From: Thermococcus sp. 21S7
GTDB lineage: Archaea; Methanobacteriota_B; Thermococci; Thermococcales; Thermococcaceae
DNA: 64,000 bases
Assembly: GCF_012027615.1 (NCBI RefSeq)
Contig: NZ_SNUT01000003.1
Span: 62,001-126,000 of the forward strand
Direction: 5' to 3'
Made by a program: the position numbers and the translations under genes. The notes beneath the pieces were generated by a model that was given only the letters and a program-made list of their open reading frames with translations, was not told the DNA's origin and made no database searches. Position 1 is the stretch's first letter. Each line of letters opens with the position of its first letter. This document shows, in pieces, positions 9,886 through 17,433 of the stretch.

Positions 9886-10692
9886 ATGCCGGTGGAGATA
9901 GACCTGAACGGCCTCGGCGTCATCGTCACTGCATCATCCCGCGGCATAGGGTTCAACGTTGCAAGGGAGCTTTTGAGGAGGAACGCGAGGGTTGTTATAA
10001 GCTCGCGAAGCGAGGAAAACCTGAAGAAAGCCCTGGATGAGCTCTCAAGCTACGGTGAGGCCTATTCCGTTAGAACCAACCTTTTTGACCAGCGCGACCT
10101 TGAGAACCTCGTGAAGGAAAGCTGGGAGCTCCTTGGAGGGGTTGATGCCCTCGTCTGGAACGCGGGAAACGTCCGGTGCGAGCCCTGTTTTCTCCACGAG
10201 GCAAGCTATATAGACTGGATTGAGGCTTCCGCCCTTCATACGGTCGCGCCCGGCTATCTGACAACGCTCCTAGTCCAGACGTGGCTTGAGAAAAAGATGA
10301 AGGGTGCCCTCATCTATCTTAACTCGGTCTCGATAAAGGAGCCGATGCCGCCGCTGGTTCTGGCGGACGTCACGAGGGCAGGGCTGGTCCAGCTGGCGAA
10401 GAGCGTTTCGAGGACCTATGGAAAGCACGGAATAAGGGCCTACAGTGTTCTGCTCGGCAGCTTTGATACACCCGGCGCGAGGGAGAACCTCAAGGCAGTT
10501 GCCGAGGCGAGGGGAGAACCCTTCGAGGAGACCTGGGAGCGAGAGGTACTCGGAAGAACGCCCCTCCACAGAACCGGAAGGTGGAGCGAACTCGGCTCGC
10601 TCGTGGCGTTCCTCCTGAGCGAGGAAGCGGAGTACATGCTTGGCTCGACGGTTGTCATAGACGGAGCGATGACGAGGGGGATAGACATTTAA
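9886..10692 (+). CDS. Short-chain dehydrogenase-like protein, atypical active site
   Basis: A 268-residue Rossmann protein starting at ATG 9886. The dinucleotide loop is VTASSRGIGFNVA, and VWNAGN is the SDR core NAG motif. The catalytic serine is plausible (LNSVSIKEP), but where classical SDRs have Tyr-x3-Lys the sequence reads ADVTRAGLVQLAK, so both Tyr and Lys are replaced (Ala and Arg by my alignment). This resembles a known divergent SDR branch. First gene of an apparent operon with the isochorismatase-like, FAD and radical SAM genes (gaps or overlaps of 24 bp or less). Substrate unknown. Confidence 0.75.
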   Translation: MPVEIDLNGLGVIVTASSRGIGFNVARELLRRNARVVISSRSEENLKKALDELSSYGEAYSVRTNLFDQRDLENLVKESWELLGGVDALVWNAGNVRCEPCFLHEASYIDWIEASALHTVAPGYLTTLLVQTWLEKKMKGALIYLNSVSIKEPMPPLVLADVTRAGLVQLAKSVSRTYGKHGIRAYSVLLGSFDTPGARENLKAVAEARGEPFEETWEREVLGRTPLHRTGRWSELGSLVAFLLSEEAEYMLGSTVVIDGAMTRGIDI

Positions 10693-10715
10693 GGCCATTC
10701 TCCCTTTTTCAGACC

Positions 10716-11342
10716 ATGAAGGAGGACTACTTCACCGCGGAATTCATAGCCGAGATGAGGAAGGGGTATTTCAGACCGAGGAAGTGGGAGAAGGTCAGGC
10801 CGTTCCGGAAGACGGCGGTTCTGGCGGTAGACCTTCAGCGGTACTTCCTCACACCCGAGAGCAGGGCGTTCCTGCCTTCGGCGCCCCGCTTCGTTCCCAG
10901 GCTCCTGGAGTTCTACGGAGAAGTTGAAAAGCTTGGCGTCCCGATAATATTCACCCGCCACTTCCACCAAAACGACATAATGACCCGGTGGTGGGGCGGC
11001 AATATGCCAAAGAACGACCCGTTGAACGGGCTTCTCGACGAGTTCCTGCCCTTCGCGAGAACGGTGGTCGAGAAGAGGACATACAATGCCTTCTACGGAA
11101 CCGAACTTGAAGGGGTTCTGAGAAAGCTCGGCGTTGAGACGATAATCATCACCGGCGTCATGACGCACCTCTGCTGTGAGACCACCGCCCGGGAGGCCTT
11201 CGTGAGGGGCTTCAACGTGGTCTTCCCCGTTGATGGGACGCTGACCCAGAACAGGCACTTCCACGAGGCGACGCTCAGAAACCTCTCCCACGGCTTCGCG
11301 GTTACGCCGCTCCTCTCGGAGGTGTTGGAATGGCTCTCGTAG
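10716..11342 (+). CDS. Isochorismatase-family cysteine hydrolase
   Basis: A 208-residue protein with the catalytic triad of the isochorismatase/nicotinamidase family: Asp in VLAVDLQRYF, Lys in VEKRTYNAF, Cys in THLCCETTAREA. These enzymes hydrolyse amides (nicotinamide, N-carbamoyl compounds) or vinyl ethers. The start is ATG 10716; longer open frame upstream only overlaps the SDR gene. Its 3' end overlaps the next gene by 13 bp. Specific substrate not visible. Confidence 0.85.
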   Translation: MKEDYFTAEFIAEMRKGYFRPRKWEKVRPFRKTAVLAVDLQRYFLTPESRAFLPSAPRFVPRLLEFYGEVEKLGVPIIFTRHFHQNDIMTRWWGGNMPKNDPLNGLLDEFLPFARTVVEKRTYNAFYGTELEGVLRKLGVETIIITGVMTHLCCETTAREAFVRGFNVVFPVDGTLTQNRHFHEATLRNLSHGFAVTPLLSEVLEWLS

Positions 11343-12154
11343 GGATAATCGGGGCGGGAATCGGGGGGATAGCGGCGGCGGTTCAGCTGGCGCGCTACGG
11401 GATAGAGAGCGTGATTTTCGAGCGCGACCGGATAGGTGGACTCATAAGGAACGCCTACTCCGTCGAGAACACGATGTTCTTCCCCGACGGAATCAAGGGA
11501 GAGAGAGTCGTCGCAATCCTTGAGGAGTACGTGAGGAGGTATAACCTGAAAATCGTCTACGAGGAAGTCAGGGCTATCAGAAAGGCCGATAGGCGGTTTG
11601 AACTCGAAACCACGAGTGGAATTCATCGCTTCAAGTACCTTGTGGTGGCAACGGGGACGAGGCCGAGGAAGCTCCCATTCGACGGGATAATCTACCATGT
11701 TGCCGAGGTTCCGAGGAGGCACTACGGAAGGGTTCTCATCATCGGAGGCGGCGACGTGGCCTTCGACTACGCGCTGACCATGAGCGAGGTTAGCGATGAA
11801 GTGATAATCCTCATGAGGAGCGAGCCGAAAGCTTTGCCGTACCTCCAGGAACTCGTGAAGAGGCGTTCAAACATCAGGACGCTGATGGGACAGGTTCGGG
11901 AAATAAAGCCTATAAACGGAAAGGGAAAGCTTTTAGCCGAAACCAGCGCTGGCGACTTTGAGGTCGACCTGGTGCTCGGTGCCATCGGCAGGGTGCCGAA
12001 CATCGAACTGGTGGAGGGCATCGAGGACGATAACCTTTTCCTGGTCGGGGACGTTAAGAACGGGATTTACCGGCAAACGGCCCTGGCGATAGCTGACGGA
12101 ATCAAAACGGCGATGACGATATGGAGGAGGGAGAGGTATGGAGATACTGAGTGA
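11330..12154 (+). CDS. FAD/NAD(P)-dependent oxidoreductase
   Basis: A 274-residue two-dinucleotide-fold protein. FAD motif GIIGAGIGGIAAA is at residues 4-16, the second nucleotide motif IIGGGDVAFDYA lies near 135, and a thioredoxin-reductase-like ATG motif (VVATGTRPRK) lies between them. The end carries the FAD-site Asp (LFLVGDVKNGIYRQTALAIADG). No CxxC redox motif is present, so it is not a classical thioredoxin reductase; ferredoxin/flavodoxin or small-molecule reduction is possible. It overlaps both neighbours (13 and 17 bp), which implies tight coupling to the radical SAM gene downstream and suggests it could supply electrons to it. Confidence 0.8.
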   Translation: MALVGIIGAGIGGIAAAVQLARYGIESVIFERDRIGGLIRNAYSVENTMFFPDGIKGERVVAILEEYVRRYNLKIVYEEVRAIRKADRRFELETTSGIHRFKYLVVATGTRPRKLPFDGIIYHVAEVPRRHYGRVLIIGGGDVAFDYALTMSEVSDEVIILMRSEPKALPYLQELVKRRSNIRTLMGQVREIKPINGKGKLLAETSAGDFEVDLVLGAIGRVPNIELVEGIEDDNLFLVGDVKNGIYRQTALAIADGIKTAMTIWRRERYGDTE

Positions 12155-13085
12155 GGTTGGCGACCCGAACGTTGCCGTCGTTTACATTGGGAAGACCTCG
12201 AAGGGGAACATCGTGGAGTTCGTCGAATCAATCCCGACCTACAATCCGGCCGAGAAGTGGGTGCTCATCGTCTCATCGCTCAACGGCTGTCCGGTCGGCT
12301 GCAAGATGTGCGACGCCGGCTTCTTCTACAAGGGACGGCTGAGCGTGGACGAGCTGATGGAGCAGATAGAGTACCCGATAGCCAGGCGCTGGAACGGGAA
12401 GCCGAAGACCCGGAAGTTCAAGGTGCAGTTCGCGAGAATGGGCGAGCCGAGCTTCAACATGGCCGTCATCGAGGCGATGCGCATTTTGGGCGAGCGCTAC
12501 GACAACTTCCACCCATCGCTCTCGACGATAGCCCCGATAGGGACGGACAAGTTCTTCGAGGCACTGCTGGAGCTGAAGAAGGAGATGTTCCCGACCAACT
12601 TCCAGCTCCAGTTCTCGATACACTCCACGAACCCGGAGCAGAGGGACGAGATAATCCCGGTCAGGAAGTGGGACTTCGAGAGGATAGCCGAGTACGGTAA
12701 AGCTTTCTACGACGAGGGCGGCAAGAAGATTACGCTCAACTTTGCCCTGGCGAGGGAGAACGAGGCAGATGCAAGCGTCATAGCCGAGTACTTCCCGAAG
12801 GAATACTTCCTCATCAAGATAACGCCGCTCAACCCGACGGTTAGCGTGCTAAAGAACAGGCTCACCAACGACGTGGACCTTGAGACCGGCCTTCCGATGA
12901 AGCACAGGAAGTTCGTGGACGACCTGAGGAGGCTCGGCTACGACGTCATTATCTCCGTCGGCGACACGAGGGAGAACCTAATCGGCTCGAACTGCGGCCA
13001 GTACATCCTCAGGTTCCTGAAGGAGAGGCCGGAGCTTAGGGAAGCCTACACCTTCGCGAGGGGGTTCGAGTTTAGGGTGAGCTGA
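12138..13085 (+). CDS. RlmN/Cfr-like radical SAM protein
   Basis: A 315-residue radical SAM enzyme. The 4Fe-4S site is CPVGCKMC (C51, C55, C58), a CxxxCxxC motif. Two features match RlmN/Cfr methyl synthases rather than generic radical SAM proteins: RMGEPSFN, equivalent to the GMGEP SAM-binding segment, and SNCGQY with C286, equivalent to the C-terminal methyl-carrying Cys of RlmN (CGQ). RlmN methylates A2503 of 23S rRNA and A37 of tRNAs by a dual-Cys mechanism. The archaeal target is unknown. Last gene of the 9886-13085 operon. Confidence 0.75.
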   Translation: MEILSEVGDPNVAVVYIGKTSKGNIVEFVESIPTYNPAEKWVLIVSSLNGCPVGCKMCDAGFFYKGRLSVDELMEQIEYPIARRWNGKPKTRKFKVQFARMGEPSFNMAVIEAMRILGERYDNFHPSLSTIAPIGTDKFFEALLELKKEMFPTNFQLQFSIHSTNPEQRDEIIPVRKWDFERIAEYGKAFYDEGGKKITLNFALARENEADASVIAEYFPKEYFLIKITPLNPTVSVLKNRLTNDVDLETGLPMKHRKFVDDLRRLGYDVIISVGDTRENLIGSNCGQYILRFLKERPELREAYTFARGFEFRVS

Positions 13086-13129
13086 CGAAAACCTTATCTT
13101 ATTCTTTTCCTATCCTTTACGGTGGTTCA

Positions 13130-13543
13130 ATGAACCTAATGGAGCAACTCCGCAGGGACTTCCGGGAGTTCAAGGACTCCTGCATGGGGATTCTACTCTA
13201 CGGCTCTCACGCGAGGGGAGAGGCCACGAAGATAAGCGACGTTGATGTGTGTCTCGTCAGACCAAAGCCCGGGGTTTACGAGAGAGTTCTCCAAAGGCTC
13301 GGTGGAAAGTACGACGTTAAGGTCTTCGAGGAGCTTCCGCTATACGTCCAGATTGATGTCATCAGGAATCATAGGATTGTGTACGGCGACGAGCTTGAGC
13401 TTTCAGAGTACTTCTACCGGTTCCGGAAGCTCTGGAAGGATATGGAACACAGGATCAGGGAGAACCAGTTTGAGAGCGTGAGGGAGAAAGTAAAACTGAG
13501 GAGGCGCGCCCGTGAGAAGGCAAAGGTACTTAGAGAAGCTTGA
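13130..13543 (+). CDS. mntA: MNT nucleotidyltransferase antitoxin (MntA-like)
   Basis: A 137-residue minimal nucleotidyltransferase. The motif GS(x10)DxD is exact: G25-S26 and D37/D39 in GSHARGEATKISDVDV, with a third acidic position in VQIDVI. In characterised HepT-MntA pairs this enzyme adds AMP units to a tyrosine on the HEPN toxin and silences it. GGTGG lies 4 nt before ATG 13130. The gene overlaps the HEPN gene by 32 bp, so both are translated from one message. Confidence 0.85.
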   Translation: MNLMEQLRRDFREFKDSCMGILLYGSHARGEATKISDVDVCLVRPKPGVYERVLQRLGGKYDVKVFEELPLYVQIDVIRNHRIVYGDELELSEYFYRFRKLWKDMEHRIRENQFESVREKVKLRRRAREKAKVLREA

Positions 13544-13910
13544 GAGGTTTGAAGAGGAGTATGAGTTCATAAAGAGCCATGAGATGCGGGACGAGGTTAC
13601 CCAGAGGGCACTGCTCTACTCCCTCCAGCTCTGCGTGGATATAGCGATGGACATCGTTGCGATGCTTGTTAAGGACCTCGGCATGACGGTCGAGGACGAT
13701 TACACGAACATCGAACGGCTTAGGAAGGAGGGAATTATCTCCGAAGCAGATGCAAACCTGCTTAGAACTTATAACGGTCTGAGAAACGCTATAGTTCACA
13801 AGTATGACAGATTGAACCTCGACATAGTGAACGAAGGCCTCCGGAGGATTGACGAGCTGTACGAGGTCGTTTTAAAGCTTATAGAAAAGTATGAAAAACT
13901 GGAAGGTTGA
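13512..13910 (+). CDS. hepT: HEPN-domain RNase toxin (HepT-like)
   Basis: A 132-residue helical HEPN/DUF86 protein. The RNase motif R-x4-H-x-Y is present as RNAIVHKY (R91, H96, Y98); Y98 is the residue that MntA AMPylates in studied systems. GTG 13512 is preceded by GAGGAGG, supporting that start inside the end of mntA. Function as a tRNA/mRNA-cleaving toxin is known for the family and inferred here. The pair ends 2 bp before the convergent amidohydrolase gene. Confidence 0.85.
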   Translation: MRRQRYLEKLERFEEEYEFIKSHEMRDEVTQRALLYSLQLCVDIAMDIVAMLVKDLGMTVEDDYTNIERLRKEGIISEADANLLRTYNGLRNAIVHKYDRLNLDIVNEGLRRIDELYEVVLKLIEKYEKLEG

Positions 13911-13912
13911 AG

Positions 13913-15061
13913 TCACCAGTCCGCCTCGTGAATAAGCTCGCCCTCGGCAAAGACGTGCGTCGGGTAGTTCTCCATGCCGAAGGGGTCTCCGTTCCAGACT
14001 ACCAGAGAAGCCCACTTGCCATTTTCGATGCTCCCGAGCCTGTCGTCGACGCCGAGTATCTTCGCGTTGTTGTGGGTGATGACCTTTATCGCCTCCGCCT
14101 TGCTCATGCCGAGCCTTATGAAGTGTCTGAGCTGGAGGTAGAGGTTCGCCTGGAGCGTGACCGGGTGGTCACTCATGAGTCCGAAGAGGGGCTTGACCTC
14201 AAGCAGATAGCGGGCGTTCTTCCAGTCCTCGTGCTTGAGTTCCACCTTGTAAGGGTGGCTGTCGAAGGGGCCGTAAATCACCGGAACGCCCTCGGCCTTA
14301 ATCTTCTCGAAGGTCTCCCTGCTGTGGACGTCGCCGGCGTGCTCGATTGTTATCTTAAGCCCGAACTTCCGCTTTATCATCAGCAGAGCCGCGATGTCGT
14401 CCTCCTTGTGGACGTGGACGCGGAGCGGGATCTCGCCCTTGAGAACCGGAATGAGGGCCTCAACGGTAGGCTCGACCTCCTCCGGCTCCTTCTTGCCTTT
14501 CTCCAGCAGGGCTATTGTCTTCTGCGTCTTAATCAGCCAGTTGAGGAGAATCCCTATCGCGCCCATCCTCGTGCTCGGCCTCGTTCCCTTCCACTCCTTC
14601 GTTGAGCGCGGGTTGTAGCCGAAGGCCGCCTTAACGCCCGCGTACTGGATGAATGCGTCCTCTATGTCGCGCCCGTAGTTCTTTATGAAGACCGCCTTTC
14701 CGCCGATGATGTTCCCGCTCCCCGGCAGGACGGAGGAGTAGAGCACTCCGAACTCGATGGAGTGCCTGAAAGCCTTGTCGTCCATGTAGATGGAGTAGAG
14801 GGCATCGACGAGCGGCAGAACCGCGTCCATCTGTTCGTTGGCCTCGCCCTCCTGGTAGGGTTCTCCATACCTGTCCATTCCTATGTGGCTGTGGCCGTCT
14901 ATGAAGGCAGGAGTCACGACGCCTTCAGCTATTATCTCCGCTTCCTTCGGCCTTTCCTTCGTTACGTCCACGATGTTTCTATCAAAAACGACGTAGACAT
15001 CCTTCAGAACGTTCCCCAGGCCGTCGTAGAGAAGGGTTGCCTTTACAGCTTTCACGTTCAT
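13913..15061 (-). CDS. Amidohydrolase (imidazolonepropionase-like)
   Basis: A 382-residue metal-dependent hydrolase of the amidohydrolase superfamily. The TIM-barrel metal ligands are visible: HxH in DGHSHIGM (about 57-60), VHVHKEDD (about 220), EHAG (about 245) and the Asp of LMSDHP (about 300). The C-terminal GSIENGKWASLVVWNGDPF is the usual beta-sandwich return segment. It hydrolyses C-N bonds of cyclic amides, dipeptides or nucleobases; no substrate can be named. ATG 15061 or GTG 15055 (better spaced from GGTGAT) may be the start. TATA-like ATTTAAACG is on the reverse strand near 15085-15095. Confidence 0.8.
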   Translation of the reverse strand: MNVKAVKATLLYDGLGNVLKDVYVVFDRNIVDVTKERPKEAEIIAEGVVTPAFIDGHSHIGMDRYGEPYQEGEANEQMDAVLPLVDALYSIYMDDKAFRHSIEFGVLYSSVLPGSGNIIGGKAVFIKNYGRDIEDAFIQYAGVKAAFGYNPRSTKEWKGTRPSTRMGAIGILLNWLIKTQKTIALLEKGKKEPEEVEPTVEALIPVLKGEIPLRVHVHKEDDIAALLMIKRKFGLKITIEHAGDVHSRETFEKIKAEGVPVIYGPFDSHPYKVELKHEDWKNARYLLEVKPLFGLMSDHPVTLQANLYLQLRHFIRLGMSKAEAIKVITHNNAKILGVDDRLGSIENGKWASLVVWNGDPFGMENYPTHVFAEGELIHEADW

Positions 15062-15168
15062 CACCGTTAAGAAATGTGCGCTAACGTTTAAATGCTTGTC
15101 GATTCAGGAATTCGGTAATTATGTAGTTCAACAGTTATGTGACCATAGAAAGGGAGAATCGCTCAGTA

Positions 15169-15431
15169 GGGCTGTTCCATAAGTCGTAACTTTTGTAATT
15201 TTTGTGGGTTTTTGTTTTCCGTAATTTTTAAATATTCTTGGGTTTTATTTTGGGGTGGTGTGGCAGTCTTCGGTATGTGGGGTCTTTAAGCCCGAATGGG
15301 GACTGCTGAAAAGCCTGAAGATGTGGGGAGTTCCCGTTCCCCCCGAAAGCCCCCTAATGAAGACGGGAGGGTGGAAGGTTATCCGCTACGATTGGTTCAC
15401 AAGTTCCAAAAATAGCGGATAACCAGAACGG
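15169..15431 (+). mobile_element. MITE-like deleted IS200/IS605-family (TnpB) element
   Basis: This stretch fills the gap between the amidohydrolase and htpX. Its left 37 bp align without gaps to the left end of the intact element at 28626-30078 (29 of 37 identical, starting GGGCTGTT), and the shared promoter TTTAAATATTC follows. Then come short pieces of the tnpB 3' end (text for LSPNG, then LKMWGVPVPPESP); almost all of the ORF and the segment between these pieces is deleted. The right end is a 12-bp perfect hairpin, GGTTATCCGCTA (15377-15388) and its complement (15413-15424), followed by AGAACGG as in the intact copy. It cannot encode TnpB but may still specify a guide-RNA-like transcript. 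Confidence 0.8.
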
Positions 15432-16321
15432 AACTCAACCCCCATGTCCTTCGCGACCCTGCGGAGGTTCTCTATCCTCTGCTCGGTCGGCGGGTGGGTT
15501 GCAAAGAGCCTCGAAACGCGGTCGCCCTCGAAGTGGTTCACTATGAAGAGGTGTGCCAGCCCGGGGTTGCCGAGGGGCTTTTTCTTCTTCACCTCGGCCT
15601 CCTTCTGGAGCTTTTTAACCGCCTCGTCGAGTTTGAGAAGGGCACTCGCGAGGGCCCAGGGTTTTCCGCTGAGTCTCGCGCCGCCCTCATCCGCCGCGAA
15701 CTCCCTGCGCCTGCTTATCGCCGAGCGGATTATTACGGCCGCTATCGGGGCGGTTATGGCGATGAGGATGGCGTAGATGAAGCGGTCGAGGCTTAGGTCG
15801 CCGAAGATGGCCTTGAAGAAGGCCAGGTACTTGGTTACGTAGGCTATGTAAACAACCGCCCCAGCGAGAGCGCCGGCTATCGTTCCGACCAGAATGTCGT
15901 GGTTCCTCACGTGCGTAAGCTCGTGGCCCAGGACACCCTCAAGCTCGTCCCTGTCCAGGAGTTCGAGAATGCCCGTCGTGACTGTAACGAGGGCGTGCTT
16001 TGCGTTCCTGCCTGTGGCGAATGCGTTCGGCGTTGGGTCGTCGATTATCGCTATCTTCGGCATCGGGAGGTTGGCCTTTTTGCCGAGCTTTTCCACTATA
16101 TCGTAGAGCTCAGGTGCCTCCTCCCGGCTCACTATTCTCGCCTTCATCATCTTGACAACGAGCCGGTCGCTGTACCAGAAGGAGAGGAAGCTCATTCCAA
16201 CGGCGAACCAGAACATGTAGGTCATCCATCTGGCGCCGCCGAGGAGGTAGCCCATGGCCATCAGGAGGCCGGTTAGAAGGGCTATCATAAGGGTGGTTCT
16301 CAGGAACAACCAAATTTTCAC
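15386..16321 (-). CDS. htpX: HtpX-like membrane zinc metalloprotease (copy 1)
   Basis: A 311-residue M48 peptidase. Two N-terminal membrane helices (about 8-50), the zinc motif HELTH with Glu (GVLGHELTHVRNHD, about 137), two further hydrophobic segments, and third ligand E in RRREFAADEGG are seen. HtpX degrades misfolded membrane proteins. GTG 16321 is used, preceded by GGTGATAATCC. The last 14 residues (RSGYPLFLELVNQS) and the stop are read from the right-end hairpin of the adjacent transposon relic; the native C-terminus was therefore replaced. Tandem paralogue at 16453-17331; thermosome gene next, a folding/quality-control neighbourhood. AGTTCGAACT palindrome at about 16346-16355 upstream. 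Confidence 0.9.
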   Translation of the reverse strand: MKIWLFLRTTLMIALLTGLLMAMGYLLGGARWMTYMFWFAVGMSFLSFWYSDRLVVKMMKARIVSREEAPELYDIVEKLGKKANLPMPKIAIIDDPTPNAFATGRNAKHALVTVTTGILELLDRDELEGVLGHELTHVRNHDILVGTIAGALAGAVVYIAYVTKYLAFFKAIFGDLSLDRFIYAILIAITAPIAAVIIRSAISRRREFAADEGGARLSGKPWALASALLKLDEAVKKLQKEAEVKKKKPLGNPGLAHLFIVNHFEGDRVSRLFATHPPTEQRIENLRRVAKDMGVEFRSGYPLFLELVNQS

Positions 16322-16452
16322 GGATTATCACCTTCGTATGTGTTAAGTTCGAACTAATCCTTTACAAACCTTTCGTTCGCTTCAAAAGATGGGCAGAAAT
16401 GGAGAGAACAACCTCCCCGCCCCAATGGCGAGGCTTAAGAGAAAAGACAATG

Positions 16453-17331
16453 TCAGAAGGTCGGGGCGTAGCCCATCTCCTCGGCCATCTTCCTGAGCCT
16501 CTCGATCCTCTTCTCCGTCGGCGGGTGGGTGGAGAAGAGGCTCGCCATGCTCATGCCCCTGAAGGGGTTCACTATGAACATGTGCGCCGTTGCAGGGTTC
16601 CCTTCCCTCATCGGCCGGTAGCTGACGGCGCGCTCTATCTTCATCAGCGCGCTCGCGAGCGCCCAGGGTTTGCCGCTTATCCTCGCACCGCCCTCATCGG
16701 CCAGGAATTCCCTCGACCTGCTCACGGCCGCCTGTATGAGCATCGCCGCTATCGGGGCGAGGACGGCTATGAGTATCGCGGTCAGGACGTTGCCGGCGTC
16801 GTCCTCATCCCTGCCGAAGCCGCCGAAGATGGCTATCCACCTGGCCCAGTAGGCGAGCTGGACGATGGCGCCGGCGAGTGCTGCCGCGAACGTTCCGATG
16901 AGCATGTCCCTGTTCTTTATGTGGGTAAGCTCGTGGCCTATCACTCCCTCAAGCTCATCCCTGTCGAGGATTCTGAGCAACCCCGTGGTCACGGCAACGA
17001 CCGCGTGCTTTGGATCCCTTCCTGTGGCGAACGCGTTGGGCGTCTCGCTGGGGATTATGGCCACCCGCGGCATTGGTAAGCCCGCGTTCTCGGCGAGCTT
17101 TCTTACTATGGCGTAGAGCTCCGGGGCCTCGAACTCGTCAACTATCCTCGCGCGGTACCAGCTCAGGACGATTCTATCGCTGTACCAGTAGGTTATGAAG
17201 TTGAAGACCATCGAGAACAGGAACATCATGAAAGCTACGCTGGGGCCTCCAAAGGCGTAGCCGATGGCCATCAGTAATCCCGTCAGGGCGGCCATCAGCA
17301 GGCCGGTTCTGAACCACAGACCAAGCCCCAT
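16453..17331 (-). CDS. htpX: HtpX-like membrane zinc metalloprotease (copy 2)
   Basis: A 292-residue paralogue of the downstream htpX, with the same order: two N-terminal helices, [14 protein letters not shown] zinc site, two central hydrophobic segments, and [17 protein letters not shown] carrying the third ligand. It keeps the ordinary family ending ([13 protein letters not shown]). ATG 17331 is chosen over the upstream open frame because GAGGTGA precedes it. The two copies are separated by 120 bp with their own upstream region, so they may be regulated separately. Role: turnover of damaged membrane proteins at high temperature. Confidence 0.9.
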   Translation of the reverse strand: MGLGLWFRTGLLMAALTGLLMAIGYAFGGPSVAFMMFLFSMVFNFITYWYSDRIVLSWYRARIVDEFEAPELYAIVRKLAENAGLPMPRVAIIPSETPNAFATGRDPKHAVVAVTTGLLRILDRDELEGVIGHELTHIKNRDMLIGTFAAALAGAIVQLAYWARWIAIFGGFGRDEDDAGNVLTAILIAVLAPIAAMLIQAAVSRSREFLADEGGARISGKPWALASALMKIERAVSYRPMREGNPATAHMFIVNPFRGMSMASLFSTHPPTEKRIERLRKMAEEMGYAPTF

Positions 17332-17433
17332 GCTCTCACCTCCTTGAGGTTCTCGCTCCCATAATAAGAGAGGTATTGCCAAATAAAACCTTTTGGTACA
17401 AGATTGAGTATAAGGAAAGAGAAGGGAGGGATA

